DNA of 64,000 bases from Deltaproteobacteria bacterium (GTDB lineage: Bacteria > Desulfobacterota > Dissulfuribacteria > Dissulfuribacterales > UBA3076): the NCBI GenBank assembly GCA_018399745.1, contig JAGYNZ010000007.1:24010-88009 (forward strand), written 5' to 3'. The notes under the pieces were generated by a model, which saw only the letters and a list, made by a program, of their open reading frames with translations, ran no database searches and was not told the DNA's origin. The position numbers were made by a program, and so were the translations under genes. This document shows positions 1 to 9,165 of this stretch, piece by piece (the stretch's first letter is position 1; each line of letters opens with the position of its first letter).

Positions 1-254
1 TGAACAACATCGCATGGATTTATGCTACCGCTGACGACCCTGAGTTTCGAAAACCTGAAGAGGCACTGATGTTTGCCTCAACGGCCGCCAATCTGAAACC
101 AGCGGGATATATATTAGATACCCTTGCCGAGAGCCTGTTTATTAATGGATACATAGAGAAGGCCATCGCTACAGAGAAAGAGGCCATAAAAAAAGACCCT
201 TCAAAAACAGACTATTATCGAACCCAGCTGCAGCGATTCAAAAAAGCCAGATGA
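1..254 (+). CDS. TPR-repeat protein, C-terminal end only
   Basis: Reading frame 3 is open from the left edge of the window to a TGA at 252-254, so this is the last ~83 residues of a gene that starts outside. The visible part resembles the last tetratricopeptide repeats of sugar-transferase or secretion-associated TPR proteins: an N-N-I-A-W-I-Y-A-T helix followed by LDTLAESLFINGYIEKAI, matching the pattern 'lnnLAWllAt...yLDTLgealyrlGryeeAi'. TPRs are protein-interaction scaffolds; the partner cannot be judged from this fragment. The ATG at 69 is internal and is probably not the true start. Confidence 0.75.
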   Translation, partial: NNIAWIYATADDPEFRKPEEALMFASTAANLKPAGYILDTLAESLFINGYIEKAIATEKEAIKKDPSKTDYYRTQLQRFKKAR

Positions 255-387
255 TGATTGATGTGTAAATTTACGGCTCTGATGAATTTTTTCCTGGTGC
301 AATCCTGACCTGTTGAGACGTATGAGAATTTGAGTTATCTTTTTGATTTCAGAAGTCATTTATCAATCTATTGAGGAGGCCTGAATC

Positions 388-777
388 ATGGAATCTATTT
401 CAATAAAAAGCAAGGCAAAAACCGAAATGATTGACATTACCGGACAGGTACAGCGGACCATAGCTTCAGCCGGCGGTATTGATGGCCTTGCCTTTATCTA
501 TGTACCCCATACAACGGCGGGTTTGACCATTAATGAAGGTGCGGATCCGACGGTCCGACGGGACATAATGTCTGTACTGAATGAGATAGTTCCATGGGAG
601 TATGACTATCATCACTTGGAAGGAAACTCACCTGCCCACATCAAATCATCACTGTTAGGATCCGGGATACAGGTAATTTTCGAAAACGGTCAGTTGTGCT
701 TGGGAACGTGGCAAAAGATATTTTTTTGTGAATTCGACGGCCCAAGAAGCAGAAAAGCCTGGATAAAACTGACGTAA
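388..777 (+). CDS. yjbQ: YjbQ family protein (UPF0047)
   Basis: 129 residues, the normal length for the YjbQ/UPF0047 family. Family signatures are all visible: PHTTAGLTINE near residues 40-50, GNSPAHIKSSLLG near 80-92, and LGTWQ with a following FCEFDGPR near the C terminus. Members are small trimeric proteins; some have weak thiamine-phosphate synthase activity and complement thiE mutants in vivo, but the physiological role is not firmly settled. The ATG at 388 sits 8 nt after a strong GAGGAGG ribosome-binding site. It stands alone, with about 130 bp in front and 200 bp behind. The 778-981 gap holds nothing I recognise. Confidence 0.93.
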   Translation: MESISIKSKAKTEMIDITGQVQRTIASAGGIDGLAFIYVPHTTAGLTINEGADPTVRRDIMSVLNEIVPWEYDYHHLEGNSPAHIKSSLLGSGIQVIFENGQLCLGTWQKIFFCEFDGPRSRKAWIKLT

Positions 778-981
778 AAACAGATAACGGCAGGCAAAAG
801 CGCATATTTTATCTCTTGTCATCACTCAATCATTCACCTTCAATCCCAGGGTAGAAAACAGATATGTAAATATATAATCAATACGGTTGTGCCCAGACTG
901 AATACGTGATAAAAAACAAGCTTGTAGAACAGTTCATCTTTTTGTGAAGCCTGAATCCCCTGAAGACTTAAATTGTCAATT

Positions 982-2328
982 ATGAAAAATATTTTCCCCC
1001 GTATTATTCTCCTCTTGTCGGGGCTTTTATGTATCTTTTTCGCCTATTCATGGATAGGCGATTACAGATCCGGGGATACCTCGCCCCCACAAAACGCTTT
1101 AATATCAGGGCAGACGGACCCGGTCGGAAATCAAAATACCGAGGACAACACTGAATATTCTATAAAAATAAAACCGGCCGCTGTAGTAAACGGTACTATA
1201 AGACCCGGCGAGACCTTTGACCATGCCATGGAAAGAAATAAGCTGGACAGACCTCTGAAATCCCAGATAATTAAAGGCCTTTCACAAGTCGTTGACTTCA
1301 AGAAATGCAGACCGGGGGATTCTTTCCATGTCTCGCTGGACGATGGTGGAGGGCTAATTCGATGTACTTATGAGAAGAATCCGCTTGAAATCTATACATT
1401 AGAACCAAATAAGCACGGCAAAAATGAGTTCAATGCCTTCAGAGACTCGGTTTTATTGGAATGTCGTTTGATAAAACTATCAGGTATAATAGACGGCTCC
1501 CTTTTTACCGCCTTCTCAAAGATGGGGGCCAACAGCAAACTAGCCATGGCCTTTGCGGATATATTTGCATCCAGCATGGATTTTAATACCGAAACCAGAT
1601 CCGGCGACCAATTTGACATAATCGTTGAAGAATATTTCAAGGACGATTGTTTTGTGGGTTACGGCAGAATTCTGGCAGCACGGTACAAAAGCCATCATAA
1701 AGACTTTAACGCATACTATTACAGACCAGGGGATCAAACCGAGGGTAAGTACTACAATTCCGCCGGCCAGGAGGTCGGGACTTCTTTTTTAAAATCTCCT
1801 CTTCCTGTCTACAGAGTGACATCCAAATTCTCCAATAGACGTCTGCACCCTATCCTCAAGGTCTATCGTCCTCATCATGGAGTGGATCTCGCCGCTCCCA
1901 TAGGTACCAGCGTAATGGCAACTGCAGCCGGTAAAGTAAGTTTTGTGGGCTGGCAGAAAGGTTTTGGCAGGATTGTTATCTTAAAACACCCTGGAGGTTA
2001 CAAGACTTATTACGGCCACCTTTCCAGATTTGCCAAAGGTTTGAAAAAGGGAGTCAGTGTCAGGCAAAAGCAGATAATAGGTTACGTGGGATCAAGTGGT
2101 ATGTCTACAGGACCACATCTGGACTATCGAATCAAGGAAAACGATGTATTTAAAAATCCTTTCAACATGAAGTTCAAACCCAAGTCCAAGCTCGCCGGCA
2201 AGTCGCTGGATGTCTATATTGAAAAACAGGGGTACTGGAGACAATTACTTGAAAATGACTCAACGTATAAGACTCTGCGGGTTGAAACACGAAAAATCAG
2301 TGAGTATCCGGATGGCTGGCTGGGCTAA
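982..2328 (+). CDS. M23 peptidoglycan endopeptidase (MepM/YebA-like)
   Basis: About 448 residues. A hydrophobic N-terminal segment (IILLLSGLLCIFFAY) is a signal anchor, so the protein acts in the periplasm. The middle is an OapA/Csd3-like region and the C-terminal third is a LytM/M23 zinc endopeptidase domain that would cleave peptide cross-links in murein. Zinc motif 1 is intact (H299-x2-D302 in PHHGVDLAAP). Motif 2 reads GPHLDYRI, so the usual HxH is H379-x-D381. I chose the ATG at 982 over an in-frame TTG at 973 because it starts right at the signal segment; neither has a clear ribosome-binding site. It overlaps the next gene, a lytic transglycosylase, by 17 nt, suggesting a two-gene cell-wall remodelling operon. 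Confidence 0.9.
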   Translation: MKNIFPRIILLLSGLLCIFFAYSWIGDYRSGDTSPPQNALISGQTDPVGNQNTEDNTEYSIKIKPAAVVNGTIRPGETFDHAMERNKLDRPLKSQIIKGLSQVVDFKKCRPGDSFHVSLDDGGGLIRCTYEKNPLEIYTLEPNKHGKNEFNAFRDSVLLECRLIKLSGIIDGSLFTAFSKMGANSKLAMAFADIFASSMDFNTETRSGDQFDIIVEEYFKDDCFVGYGRILAARYKSHHKDFNAYYYRPGDQTEGKYYNSAGQEVGTSFLKSPLPVYRVTSKFSNRRLHPILKVYRPHHGVDLAAPIGTSVMATAAGKVSFVGWQKGFGRIVILKHPGGYKTYYGHLSRFAKGLKKGVSVRQKQIIGYVGSSGMSTGPHLDYRIKENDVFKNPFNMKFKPKSKLAGKSLDVYIEKQGYWRQLLENDSTYKTLRVETRKISEYPDGWLG

Positions 2329-3205
2329 ATCTCCTCCACATCTCCTTATTATCTTCGTGCTTTCCTTTTTTATATATCCTCTTTCGTGCCCCGCTGCCTC
2401 CAAGAATACCAATACCTCTGTCTGGGAGCCTCTTATAGAGCATTTAATAAGGGATGGACAGGATGAGCAGACAATTCGCGGCATATTTGCCAGACGCGAA
2501 GTCCAATTTAATCCCAGTGTCATGCCCCGCAAGCTTTCGCACAAGGAAAGCAAGCTCGACTACAGCAAGTTCCTGAGACCTGAACGCCTCTCAAGGGCCA
2601 GTGTTTTTTTGGATACCCATAAAGAATTACTAATTCAAATAGAAGATAAATACGGTATACCCAAGGAAATAAAAGTTGCAATTCTCCTTGTGGAAACAGA
2701 CCTTGGCCGTTATCTGGGTCCTGATCGAGCCTTTAATATATTGGCAAGCATGGCGGCAGCTAATGATATAGATCGTGTAAAACCTTGGCTTACTCCTGAA
2801 CTGCTTGAACCTGCCGAAAGAAGTCACGTAGAAAAGAAGCTCCATGATAAGTCCCGGTGGGCCTACAGGGAACTAAAGGCCCTCCTTGTCTATGCTGAAC
2901 AAAACAAAATAGATCCTCTGGAAATCAAGGGCTCAATCTTTGGGGCCATAGGCCTGTGCCAGTTCATGCCTTCAAATGTCCTTCGCTTTGGAATTGACCA
3001 TGATCAAGACGGCAAGATAAACCTGTTCTTAAAACCCGATGCCCTTGCCAGTATGGCAAATTACCTAAGAAACTACGGATGGAAGGACAATCTTAGCCGT
3101 AAAGAGCAGGAGGCGGTCATCCTCAAGTATAATTACAGTCGTCCATACGCAAATGCCGTACTTGATGTAGCAGAAAGGCTTTCAGACAATAGTAAAAATA
3201 AATGA
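2312..3205 (+). CDS. Lytic murein transglycosylase, MltB/Slt35 family
   Basis: About 297 residues from the ATG at 2312, which gives a proper signal peptide (LLIIFVLSFFIYPLSCPAAS). An in-frame GTG at 2300 and longer starts are possible but would add a non-signal extension. The SLT family 3 domain cleaves the MurNAc-GlcNAc bond to leave anhydromuramyl ends. The likely catalytic Glu is in AILLVETDLGRYLG. A calcium-binding EF-hand-like loop, DHDQDGKINL, lies in the C-terminal part, as in E. coli Slt35. There is no lipobox, so it is probably soluble and periplasmic. It overlaps the upstream M23 endopeptidase, which fits joint action on murein. The 3206-3329 gap has no gene. Confidence 0.9.
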   Translation: MAGWAKSPPHLLIIFVLSFFIYPLSCPAASKNTNTSVWEPLIEHLIRDGQDEQTIRGIFARREVQFNPSVMPRKLSHKESKLDYSKFLRPERLSRASVFLDTHKELLIQIEDKYGIPKEIKVAILLVETDLGRYLGPDRAFNILASMAAANDIDRVKPWLTPELLEPAERSHVEKKLHDKSRWAYRELKALLVYAEQNKIDPLEIKGSIFGAIGLCQFMPSNVLRFGIDHDQDGKINLFLKPDALASMANYLRNYGWKDNLSRKEQEAVILKYNYSRPYANAVLDVAERLSDNSKNK

Positions 3206-3329
3206 TATTCCACAGGCATTCCCGGATTAAAAGTTAAGTCTTTCTATTGCCTGCAATCACCGATGTGACGGCCGCTGAGGTGCTGGACAGCCTCCACACT
3301 TCCCTAATGTATCATTAACTTACTCAACG

Positions 3330-3968
3330 TTACTTAAGACTTTTCATCTCTACAGAAACTCGAAGTTCAGGGTCAAGGGCGTTCTCAGGGCGGAATTCCT
3401 GGAAACGATGTCTTGACCCGTGCGGCACCATATCCTTTATTACATCCAGATCCCTCTCAGATAAAAGCGGTCCCACCACTGTTGTTCGGAATTCATGATC
3501 TATGCCACTTCCGGCAATCAATGCTATACTTTCTTCAAGTTGCTCCCTGGGTGAACACACACCGGTTATGCGGTCATAAATTGTAAACGGTGCCTTGATA
3601 TCCATGGCAATGAAGTCCACCAGGCCCTCCATAAGCAACTCGTCCAGGACCTCCGGATGGCTACCGTTTGTATCTAATTTAATCCGGTAACCCATGGAAC
3701 CGACACGACGAAAAAATTCGAAAAGATCGGGCTGCAGCGTTGGTTCCCCGCCACTGACCACCACACCGCTCAGCTGTGCGCGTCGCTTTTCCAGAAACAT
3801 AAATATCTCTTCCTGGGGAATCAGCTCGCATTTCGATGGATTCATGGGAATCAAAGAGCCGTTGTGGCAATAGTGACAACGGAAATTACAGCCCTGCGTA
3901 AAAACCACTGCTGCCGCACGTCCCGGAAAATCGCTGAGGCTGAACGAGTTTAATCCTCCTATTCGCAC
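3330..3968 (-). CDS. nrdG: Anaerobic RNR-activating radical-SAM protein
   Basis: 212 residues. The radical-SAM cluster motif CNFRCHYC (C-x3-C-x2-C) lies near residue 27, followed by the SAM-binding GGEPT motif. It uses SAM and a [4Fe-4S] cluster to install the glycyl radical on NrdD. The GTG start lies 3 nt after the nrdD stop codon, so the two are one transcript and probably translationally coupled. A radical-SAM activase next to a glycyl-radical reductase makes the assignment secure; the fold also resembles pyruvate formate-lyase activase. Confidence 0.95.
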   Translation of the reverse strand: MRIGGLNSFSLSDFPGRAAAVVFTQGCNFRCHYCHNGSLIPMNPSKCELIPQEEIFMFLEKRRAQLSGVVVSGGEPTLQPDLFEFFRRVGSMGYRIKLDTNGSHPEVLDELLMEGLVDFIAMDIKAPFTIYDRITGVCSPREQLEESIALIAGSGIDHEFRTTVVGPLLSERDLDVIKDMVPHGSRHRFQEFRPENALDPELRVSVEMKSLK

Positions 3969-3970
3969 TT

Positions 3971-6124
3971 TTATTCCTCGGAAGAGTCCCCTATTTTATA
4001 ATAATTACGCAAGGCAAATTCTTCCTGCTTGCCCTCATTCCACTGCTTGACAGGCCTGAGGTAGCCTACGACACGGGAATAGACTTCCGTTTCTTCACCA
4101 CACCTGGGACAACAGGTCTGCTCGCCCCTCAGGTAGCCATGGGTAGGACAGACTGAAAATGTCGGCGTAAGAGTAAAATAGGGAAGACGGTAGTTTTCGC
4201 AGACCGTGCGGACAAAGGCCTTTACGGCCTGAGGGTCGGCTGCGGCTTCTCCAAGAAAGATATGCAGTACTGTCCCTCCGGTGTATCTCGCCTGCAGTTC
4301 GTCCTGTAGATCGAGTACCTTAAAAATATCCTCAGTATAGTTGACTGGAAGTTGTGTTGAGTTGGTGTAAAAAGGTTTTGAATCAGGCGCTCCTTTGTTG
4401 GCATTCAGGATATCAGGATAACGCTCCCTGTCCAGCTTTGCAAAGCGATAGGCCGCACCCTCTGCGGGAGTCGCCTCCAGATTATAGTAATAACCTGTCT
4501 CTTCCTGAAATTGACTGAGTTTTTCCCGCATGAAATCAAGGACCTTTACGGCAAAGGCCGCACCCTCGGCTGCACCTATGTCACAGCCGAGCATGTTGAG
4601 ACAGGCCTCGTTCATTCCTGTCAACCCAATGGTTGAAAAGTGGTTGTACCAATATTGTCCGTGATGCTTTTTGACGTTGCGTAGATAAAATTTTGTATAT
4701 GGATATAGATCCTTGTCCGTAAAATTCTCCAACACCTTGCGTTTGGTCTCCAGACTCGTACGAGCAATCTCCATCAGTCGTTCAAGACGTATGAAGAAAT
4801 CGCTTTCATCAGCAGCCAGATAGCCAAGGCGTGTCATGTTAATTGTCACCACGCCGATAGATCCAGTCAATGGATTGGCGCCGAACAGCCCGCCGCCGCG
4901 CCTCTCAAGAGAACGCAAGTCCAGCCGAAGGCGACAGCACATTGACCTGGCGTCGTCAGGCGACATATCAGAATTAACATAGTTGGCAAAGTAGGGAATG
5001 CCGTATTTCGCCGTGACTTCCCAAAGCCGCTCCAGACCCGGTGCCTCCCAATCAAAGTCAGGATCGATGTTGTAAGTGGGTATGGGAAAAGTGAAGACTC
5101 GATCTCTCGCATCACCTTCTGACAACACTTCAAGAAATGCACGATTAAACATGGTCATTTCGCGCTGAAAATCAGCATAAATTTCTCTTTGCGGCTCACC
5201 TCCGATAATGACATTTTCCTGAGCCATCGTTGCCGGAGGCTGTATATCGAGCGTAACATTTGTAAAAGGTGTCTGAAAACCTACCCGTGTAGGCACATTT
5301 ACATTAAAAACAAATTCCTGCAGGGCCTGCTTGACCTCTTTATATTTAAGACCATCAAAACGGATGAAAGGCGCAAGAAGGGTGTCAAAATTTGAAAAGG
5401 CCTGTGCTCCGGCGGCTTCGCCCTGCAAGGTGTAAAAAAAATTAATGATCTGCCCGAGTGCAGTCCGGAAGTGTCGTGCAGGGCTGCTTTCCGCCTTGCC
5501 GGGCGCTCCCATGAAACCCGATCGCAAAAGGTCCTGAAGGTCCCACCCCACGCAGTACACTGACAACAGACCAAGGTCGTGGATATGGACTGCGGCGGAT
5601 GTGTGCGATTCGCAAACCTCTGGAGTATAGATCTTGTTGAGCCAGTAAGTCTTACTGACTTCGCTTGAAATATAGTTGTTAAGTCCCTGTAAAGAGTAGG
5701 CCATATTGCTGTTTTCTCTGACCTTCCAGTCTAGACGTTCAAGATAGCGCTCGATCAGGTCGAGGTCGGCCTTCTTTACCATCTCGCGGATACCTGCGTG
5801 CCGATCTCGATAGAGGATATAGGCCTTTGCCGTCTTCTTAAACGGGGAGGTCAACAGCACCTCCTCCACCATGTCCTGAATTTCCTCAACCGTTGGCACA
5901 TCAGTCAAAAAAACCGTCTGAGCAAGACTTATGACTCGAATTGTAAGCCGCCGGGCAGTATCCCCTTTGAATTCTCCAGTAGCTCTGCCCGCCTTCAGTA
6001 TGGCAGAGGTAATTTTTGATGACTCAAATGGTACCAGACGATGATCACGTTTTCGAATCTGGGTTAAGCCGATATATTCAGCACTGCTTGATGCCTGCCG
6101 GGGCAATTCAACAACTGTTTTCAT
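3971..6124 (-). CDS. nrdD: Anaerobic ribonucleoside-triphosphate reductase (class III)
   Basis: About 717 residues from the ATG at 6124, which has a GAGAGG ribosome-binding site 10-15 nt upstream; the longer frame to 6232 is less likely. Domains in order: an N-terminal ATP-cone (about 20-115) for allosteric control, the glycyl-radical reductase barrel, and a C-terminal zinc ribbon (CPTHG...CCPRC). The radical glycine is in SRVVGYLRPVKQW near the C terminus. It makes deoxyribonucleotides without oxygen and needs NrdG. This is the only ribonucleotide reductase in the window and supports an anaerobic lifestyle. Two NrdR-like boxes lie about 200-250 bp upstream, so transcription is probably repressed by NrdR when dNTP/ATP levels are high. 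Confidence 0.96.
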   Translation of the reverse strand: MKTVVELPRQASSSAEYIGLTQIRKRDHRLVPFESSKITSAILKAGRATGEFKGDTARRLTIRVISLAQTVFLTDVPTVEEIQDMVEEVLLTSPFKKTAKAYILYRDRHAGIREMVKKADLDLIERYLERLDWKVRENSNMAYSLQGLNNYISSEVSKTYWLNKIYTPEVCESHTSAAVHIHDLGLLSVYCVGWDLQDLLRSGFMGAPGKAESSPARHFRTALGQIINFFYTLQGEAAGAQAFSNFDTLLAPFIRFDGLKYKEVKQALQEFVFNVNVPTRVGFQTPFTNVTLDIQPPATMAQENVIIGGEPQREIYADFQREMTMFNRAFLEVLSEGDARDRVFTFPIPTYNIDPDFDWEAPGLERLWEVTAKYGIPYFANYVNSDMSPDDARSMCCRLRLDLRSLERRGGGLFGANPLTGSIGVVTINMTRLGYLAADESDFFIRLERLMEIARTSLETKRKVLENFTDKDLYPYTKFYLRNVKKHHGQYWYNHFSTIGLTGMNEACLNMLGCDIGAAEGAAFAVKVLDFMREKLSQFQEETGYYYNLEATPAEGAAYRFAKLDRERYPDILNANKGAPDSKPFYTNSTQLPVNYTEDIFKVLDLQDELQARYTGGTVLHIFLGEAAADPQAVKAFVRTVCENYRLPYFTLTPTFSVCPTHGYLRGEQTCCPRCGEETEVYSRVVGYLRPVKQWNEGKQEEFALRNYYKIGDSSEE

Positions 6125-6763
6125 AATCTGTTTCCTCTCAAAGGGATAAATGACTTTGCAAACAATCAACAGGACAGGGTACTTCGCTGTTCGGTCAAGG
6201 TCTTTTGCAACAAGGCCTTTGATTCCTTGCACACATTGCCTGTGAATAAACCATGTCAGACGATGGATTGCTCCCTTATAAACAAAAAAATATGTTTACG
6301 TAATCCCTATTCTATACTGACACCGCTTCAATATATTGATGATAATCAAGTATAAATCACAACATATAGTGGTATTATCGTGTTGTCAAGCATCGGACTG
6401 AAAAATCAGGAGAGATCGTTTTTCACCAGGATGATTTCAACGGAAGAATTTCTTCTCCGGCTGCTGTAAGGGAATTTTTCACCTGCAATACGCATATCAG
6501 GTGCCGACAGAAGACTTTTGTTTTGAAAGTCAATTTTTGATCTGCTAGCAAATGTCAGCCCATAAAAATCAAAATAGAGATAATTAGGCCTTGACAGTCA
6601 GGAAATACTATGAAAAAAGTATTGCAAAATTGCGCAGAATCAAGTTCATAAACTATAATTTATCTATACAGTGAAGCTCCAGTGAAAACTGAGGGCGATT
6701 CTGTATTAACAAATCGATCAAAAGCGAATCCATCGCCACTATTTAACACAGAATATAATATAA
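6125..6763. other. Divergent intergenic region, nrdD / PBP gene
   Basis: 639 bp, AT-rich, between divergent nrdD and the transpeptidase gene. It holds the NrdR-like box pair (6326-6372) and an 8-bp-arm hairpin, CGGAAGAA-tttc-TTCTCCGG, near 6439-6458. A TATAAT at 6654-6659 is preceded by a weak TTGCGC 18 bp upstream, which could drive the PBP gene. I see no RNA gene or hidden coding region in it. Confidence 0.5.
6326..6372. promoter_or_regulatory. Tandem NrdR-box-like operators
   Basis: Two near-palindromes lie upstream of nrdD. Box 1 has the perfect core CAATATATTG at 6329-6338. Box 2 has CAACATATAG at 6360-6369 inside TCACAACATATAGTGG, which matches 13 of 16 positions of the NrdR consensus as I know it (acaCwAtATaTwGtgt). 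Their centres are exactly 31 bp apart, the about-three-helical-turn spacing typical of NrdR box pairs. Family knowledge says NrdR represses RNR operons through such pairs. They sit in the divergent region between nrdD and the PBP gene, so the PBP gene could also be affected, but nrdDG is the natural target. Confidence 0.8.
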
Positions 6764-8173
6764 ATGATACCAGATAGACCAAAACTATACCAAACGAACT
6801 TCAAGGGATCTCAGTGGAGAAACTATCAGAGAAAAGTGAAAAGGACTGCTGCCATAAATAAATTTATCAAAAAGATTCCTAAATATTCTGTCGCCTTTCT
6901 GACTATACTTATTTTGGTTTGTGGAATAATAAGTGTCCTCACCGGAATTGCATGTCATCATATATATATACTTGATGGTAACACATCAGATAATCAAGCC
7001 GATGCCACTCACAGTCATAAAAAGTTCATAACCAAGAGGGATGTTCAAGCTGTGATTGACAGCAAATCTTTTATAAATCTTAATGAAAAAAGTCTTGATC
7101 TTGTTTTTAATGAACAGAATTTCAAAATTGACACCAGCCTTGACATATCCCTTCAGCAATTCTTGCTGAATAATCTGGATCAATCCACAGCTCAATACAT
7201 CGGAATTGTGGCTATGGATCCGACTACGGGCAGGATATTATCAATGGTGAGTTATGACAAAGAAAACCAACACAATAACCCATGTATCGACAATAGATTT
7301 CCTGCTGCCAGTATTTTTAAAATAGTTACTGCTGCTGCGGCCGTTGAAAAATGTAATTTCAAATCAGATTCAATACTTACATACAATGGCGCAAAACATA
7401 CTTTATACAAATCCCAACTGAAAAAACGAATAAATAGATATACAAACAGAATAACATTCAAAGACTCGTTTGCTCAATCTATTAATCCGGTATTTGGGAA
7501 AATCGGTTTACTCTATCTCGGAAAAAATAACCTGGAAAGCTATGCCAAGGCCTTTGGATTCAATCAAAATATTGATTTTGAGATTCCGGTTGCCCCAAGT
7601 TTTATCTGTCTATCTGATGAGCCTTATCATTGGGCTGAAATTGCCTGCGGGTTCAACAACGAAACCACATTGTCTCCCCTCCACGGGGCATTAATAACAT
7701 CGGCAATTCTCAATCAGGGCAGGCTGCTAGAACCCACGGTTGTCGATCAAATAACTGATGAAACAGGACAGATGATCTATCGGAGCCACCTGGTCACCCT
7801 TAAACAGGCCATTACACCCGAGGCGGCAAAAGCCGTCAATAATCTCATGGGGGCCACAATAAAATCCGGCACCTGCAGAAAGGCTTTCAGCGGTTACAGA
7901 AAAGACCAAATCCTTTCCAAGCTTAATATAGGCGGCAAAAGTGGCTCTATTGACAACAAAACACATGATGCCCGCTATGACTGGTTTGTCGGATTTGCCG
8001 AAGAAAAAGACGGGCATGAAAAGCTTGTCCTGTCAGTAATTGTAGCCCATGAAAAATATATAGGTACAAGGGCAAGCCATTATGCACGTATGGCAATGAA
8101 ACAATATTTTCGTAATTATTTCGCAAAAAAAGGCACTGACCGAGTTTATGCCGGCCGGCAAAGAGACAGTTAA
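6764..8173 (+). CDS. Penicillin-binding transpeptidase
   Basis: 469 residues. A cytoplasmic N-terminal tail of about 40 residues is followed by one membrane segment (VAFLTILILVCGIISVL) and a periplasmic penicillin-binding transpeptidase domain. All three active-site motifs are present: SIFK (in FPAASIFKIV), SIN (in AQSINPVFG) and KSG (in GGKSGSI). There is no glycosyltransferase domain, and the linker between the membrane segment and the catalytic domain is only about 70 residues, so it lacks the large dimerisation domain of FtsI or PBP2. It probably forms murein cross-links; whether it serves division or elongation cannot be told. AT content is higher than in neighbouring genes, and no clear ribosome-binding site precedes the ATG. 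Confidence 0.88.
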   Translation: MIPDRPKLYQTNFKGSQWRNYQRKVKRTAAINKFIKKIPKYSVAFLTILILVCGIISVLTGIACHHIYILDGNTSDNQADATHSHKKFITKRDVQAVIDSKSFINLNEKSLDLVFNEQNFKIDTSLDISLQQFLLNNLDQSTAQYIGIVAMDPTTGRILSMVSYDKENQHNNPCIDNRFPAASIFKIVTAAAAVEKCNFKSDSILTYNGAKHTLYKSQLKKRINRYTNRITFKDSFAQSINPVFGKIGLLYLGKNNLESYAKAFGFNQNIDFEIPVAPSFICLSDEPYHWAEIACGFNNETTLSPLHGALITSAILNQGRLLEPTVVDQITDETGQMIYRSHLVTLKQAITPEAAKAVNNLMGATIKSGTCRKAFSGYRKDQILSKLNIGGKSGSIDNKTHDARYDWFVGFAEEKDGHEKLVLSVIVAHEKYIGTRASHYARMAMKQYFRNYFAKKGTDRVYAGRQRDS

Positions 8174-8373
8174 GACACCCTGCTGATTTTTTATTCCTAA
8201 GTATCCTGGATCAGACCGATAATCTTCATCTCAGAGCCACATCAGGGACAGGTCAAAGGATCAATATTCCAAACCTTTTTGAAGCTAAAGGGAGCGTTGG
8301 CGACTTGCCTTTACAATTTTATTAAAATAATATATTAATGACATACTTTTTTGTGAAAGGGGGATAATAACTC

Positions 8374-8637
8374 ATGGCTACTCTCCAAGTTAAACAGATT
8401 AATAAGCAGGGCCAAATTTCCATCGGCAAAAAATACGCCGGCAAAAAAGTTGAGGTTGATGAATACCCTGATGGTACGGTTGTTTTAAGACCCGTCGAGG
8501 TTATCAGTGAATTTGAGATGAAGCTCTTAAAAGATAGGGCTTATCAACACCGTCTGGAAGCCTTCAATCATTGGGAGGCTGGAAACAAGCCGGAGGAAAC
8601 AGACCTTTCATCCATGGAGAAGGGTATTGAAACTTGA
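8374..8637 (+). CDS. AbrB/MazE-like antitoxin
   Basis: 87 residues. The N-terminal half (INKQGQISIGKKYAGKKVEV, then VVLRP) looks like a SpoVT/AbrB swapped-hairpin DNA-binding domain, in which a beta strand of 'gqIsIgkkyaGk' type precedes a conserved Gly-Lys. The C-terminal half is charged and probably binds the toxin. A GGGGGAT ribosome-binding site precedes the ATG. The stop overlaps the start of the next gene by 11 nt, the usual toxin-antitoxin arrangement. The 8174-8373 gap in front has no gene. Confidence 0.7.
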   Translation: MATLQVKQINKQGQISIGKKYAGKKVEVDEYPDGTVVLRPVEVISEFEMKLLKDRAYQHRLEAFNHWEAGNKPEETDLSSMEKGIET

Positions 8638-8920
8638 TCTAAATTTTCCTGATTTTCAAAAAGATCTCTTCAAGCTGGAAAAAAAAGAACTCCATATCTT
8701 AATCAAGACCCTTCGTACGCTGTCCAGGATGGATTTTGATCAAAACAGACGATCTTCCGGCTTAAACCTTGAAAAAACAGGAACTCTAAAGACTCGAAAA
8801 GGAAAGTCACTCTATTCCATACGACTCTCCCGTTCCCTTCGGGCTACTCTCACTATAGAAGACGATTATCTGCGTTTCATCTCCCTTCATGCTGATCACG
8901 ATTCCGCATATAAAAAATAG
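8627..8920 (+). CDS. RelE/ParE-superfamily toxin
   Basis: 97 residues from a TTG start with a GGAGAAGGG ribosome-binding site. The C-terminal half matches RelE-like toxins: LYSIRLSRSLRATLTIE, then a beta strand ending FISLHADHDSAYKK, a form common in the 'LHPDHDsaY' subgroup. Such proteins are mostly ribosome-dependent mRNA endonucleases, and some are gyrase poisons; the sequence alone does not decide. It overlaps the preceding AbrB-like antitoxin gene, so the pair is probably co-translated and self-regulated. Confidence 0.75.
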   Translation: MKLDLNFPDFQKDLFKLEKKELHILIKTLRTLSRMDFDQNRRSSGLNLEKTGTLKTRKGKSLYSIRLSRSLRATLTIEDDYLRFISLHADHDSAYKK

Positions 8921-8958
8921 TATGGGCGTTCAACGTATCAAACCGCAGGGTGTAAACT

Positions 8959-9165
8959 TTGGCCATCACGCCAACATATGACTCGAGTACTTATCCGTCG
9001 ATCCCAAGGAACGATCATTATGAAATCAGCGAATCTTTGGAGGTTGAACGCCGATTTGTCGGAAAAGAAAAGGTTTATCGTGAAACCGCCATTGAGAAAG
9101 CGGTCATTCCCCAAAATTTTGAATTTTGTGAAACGCTTCTCCGGATAAACGCTATTAAGGTTTGA
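8959..9165 (+). CDS. Doubtful small ORF between two toxin modules
   Basis: A 68-codon frame from a TTG at 8959. The product is charged (for example EISESLEVERRFVGKEKVYRE) and could be the remnant of a larger gene; I do not recognise it. There is no convincing ribosome-binding site and it overlaps the 3' end of the convergent PIN toxin gene by 11 nt. It is listed because it is the only candidate in the 8921-9154 gap; it may well not be expressed. Confidence 0.2.
   Translation: MAITPTYDSSTYPSIPRNDHYEISESLEVERRFVGKEKVYRETAIEKAVIPQNFEFCETLLRINAIKV

Noticed and set aside
6373..6600. Possible cobalamin or other riboswitch upstream of the PBP gene
   Set aside because: Only one short hairpin is visible and no conserved riboswitch core; the class III reductase does not use B12.
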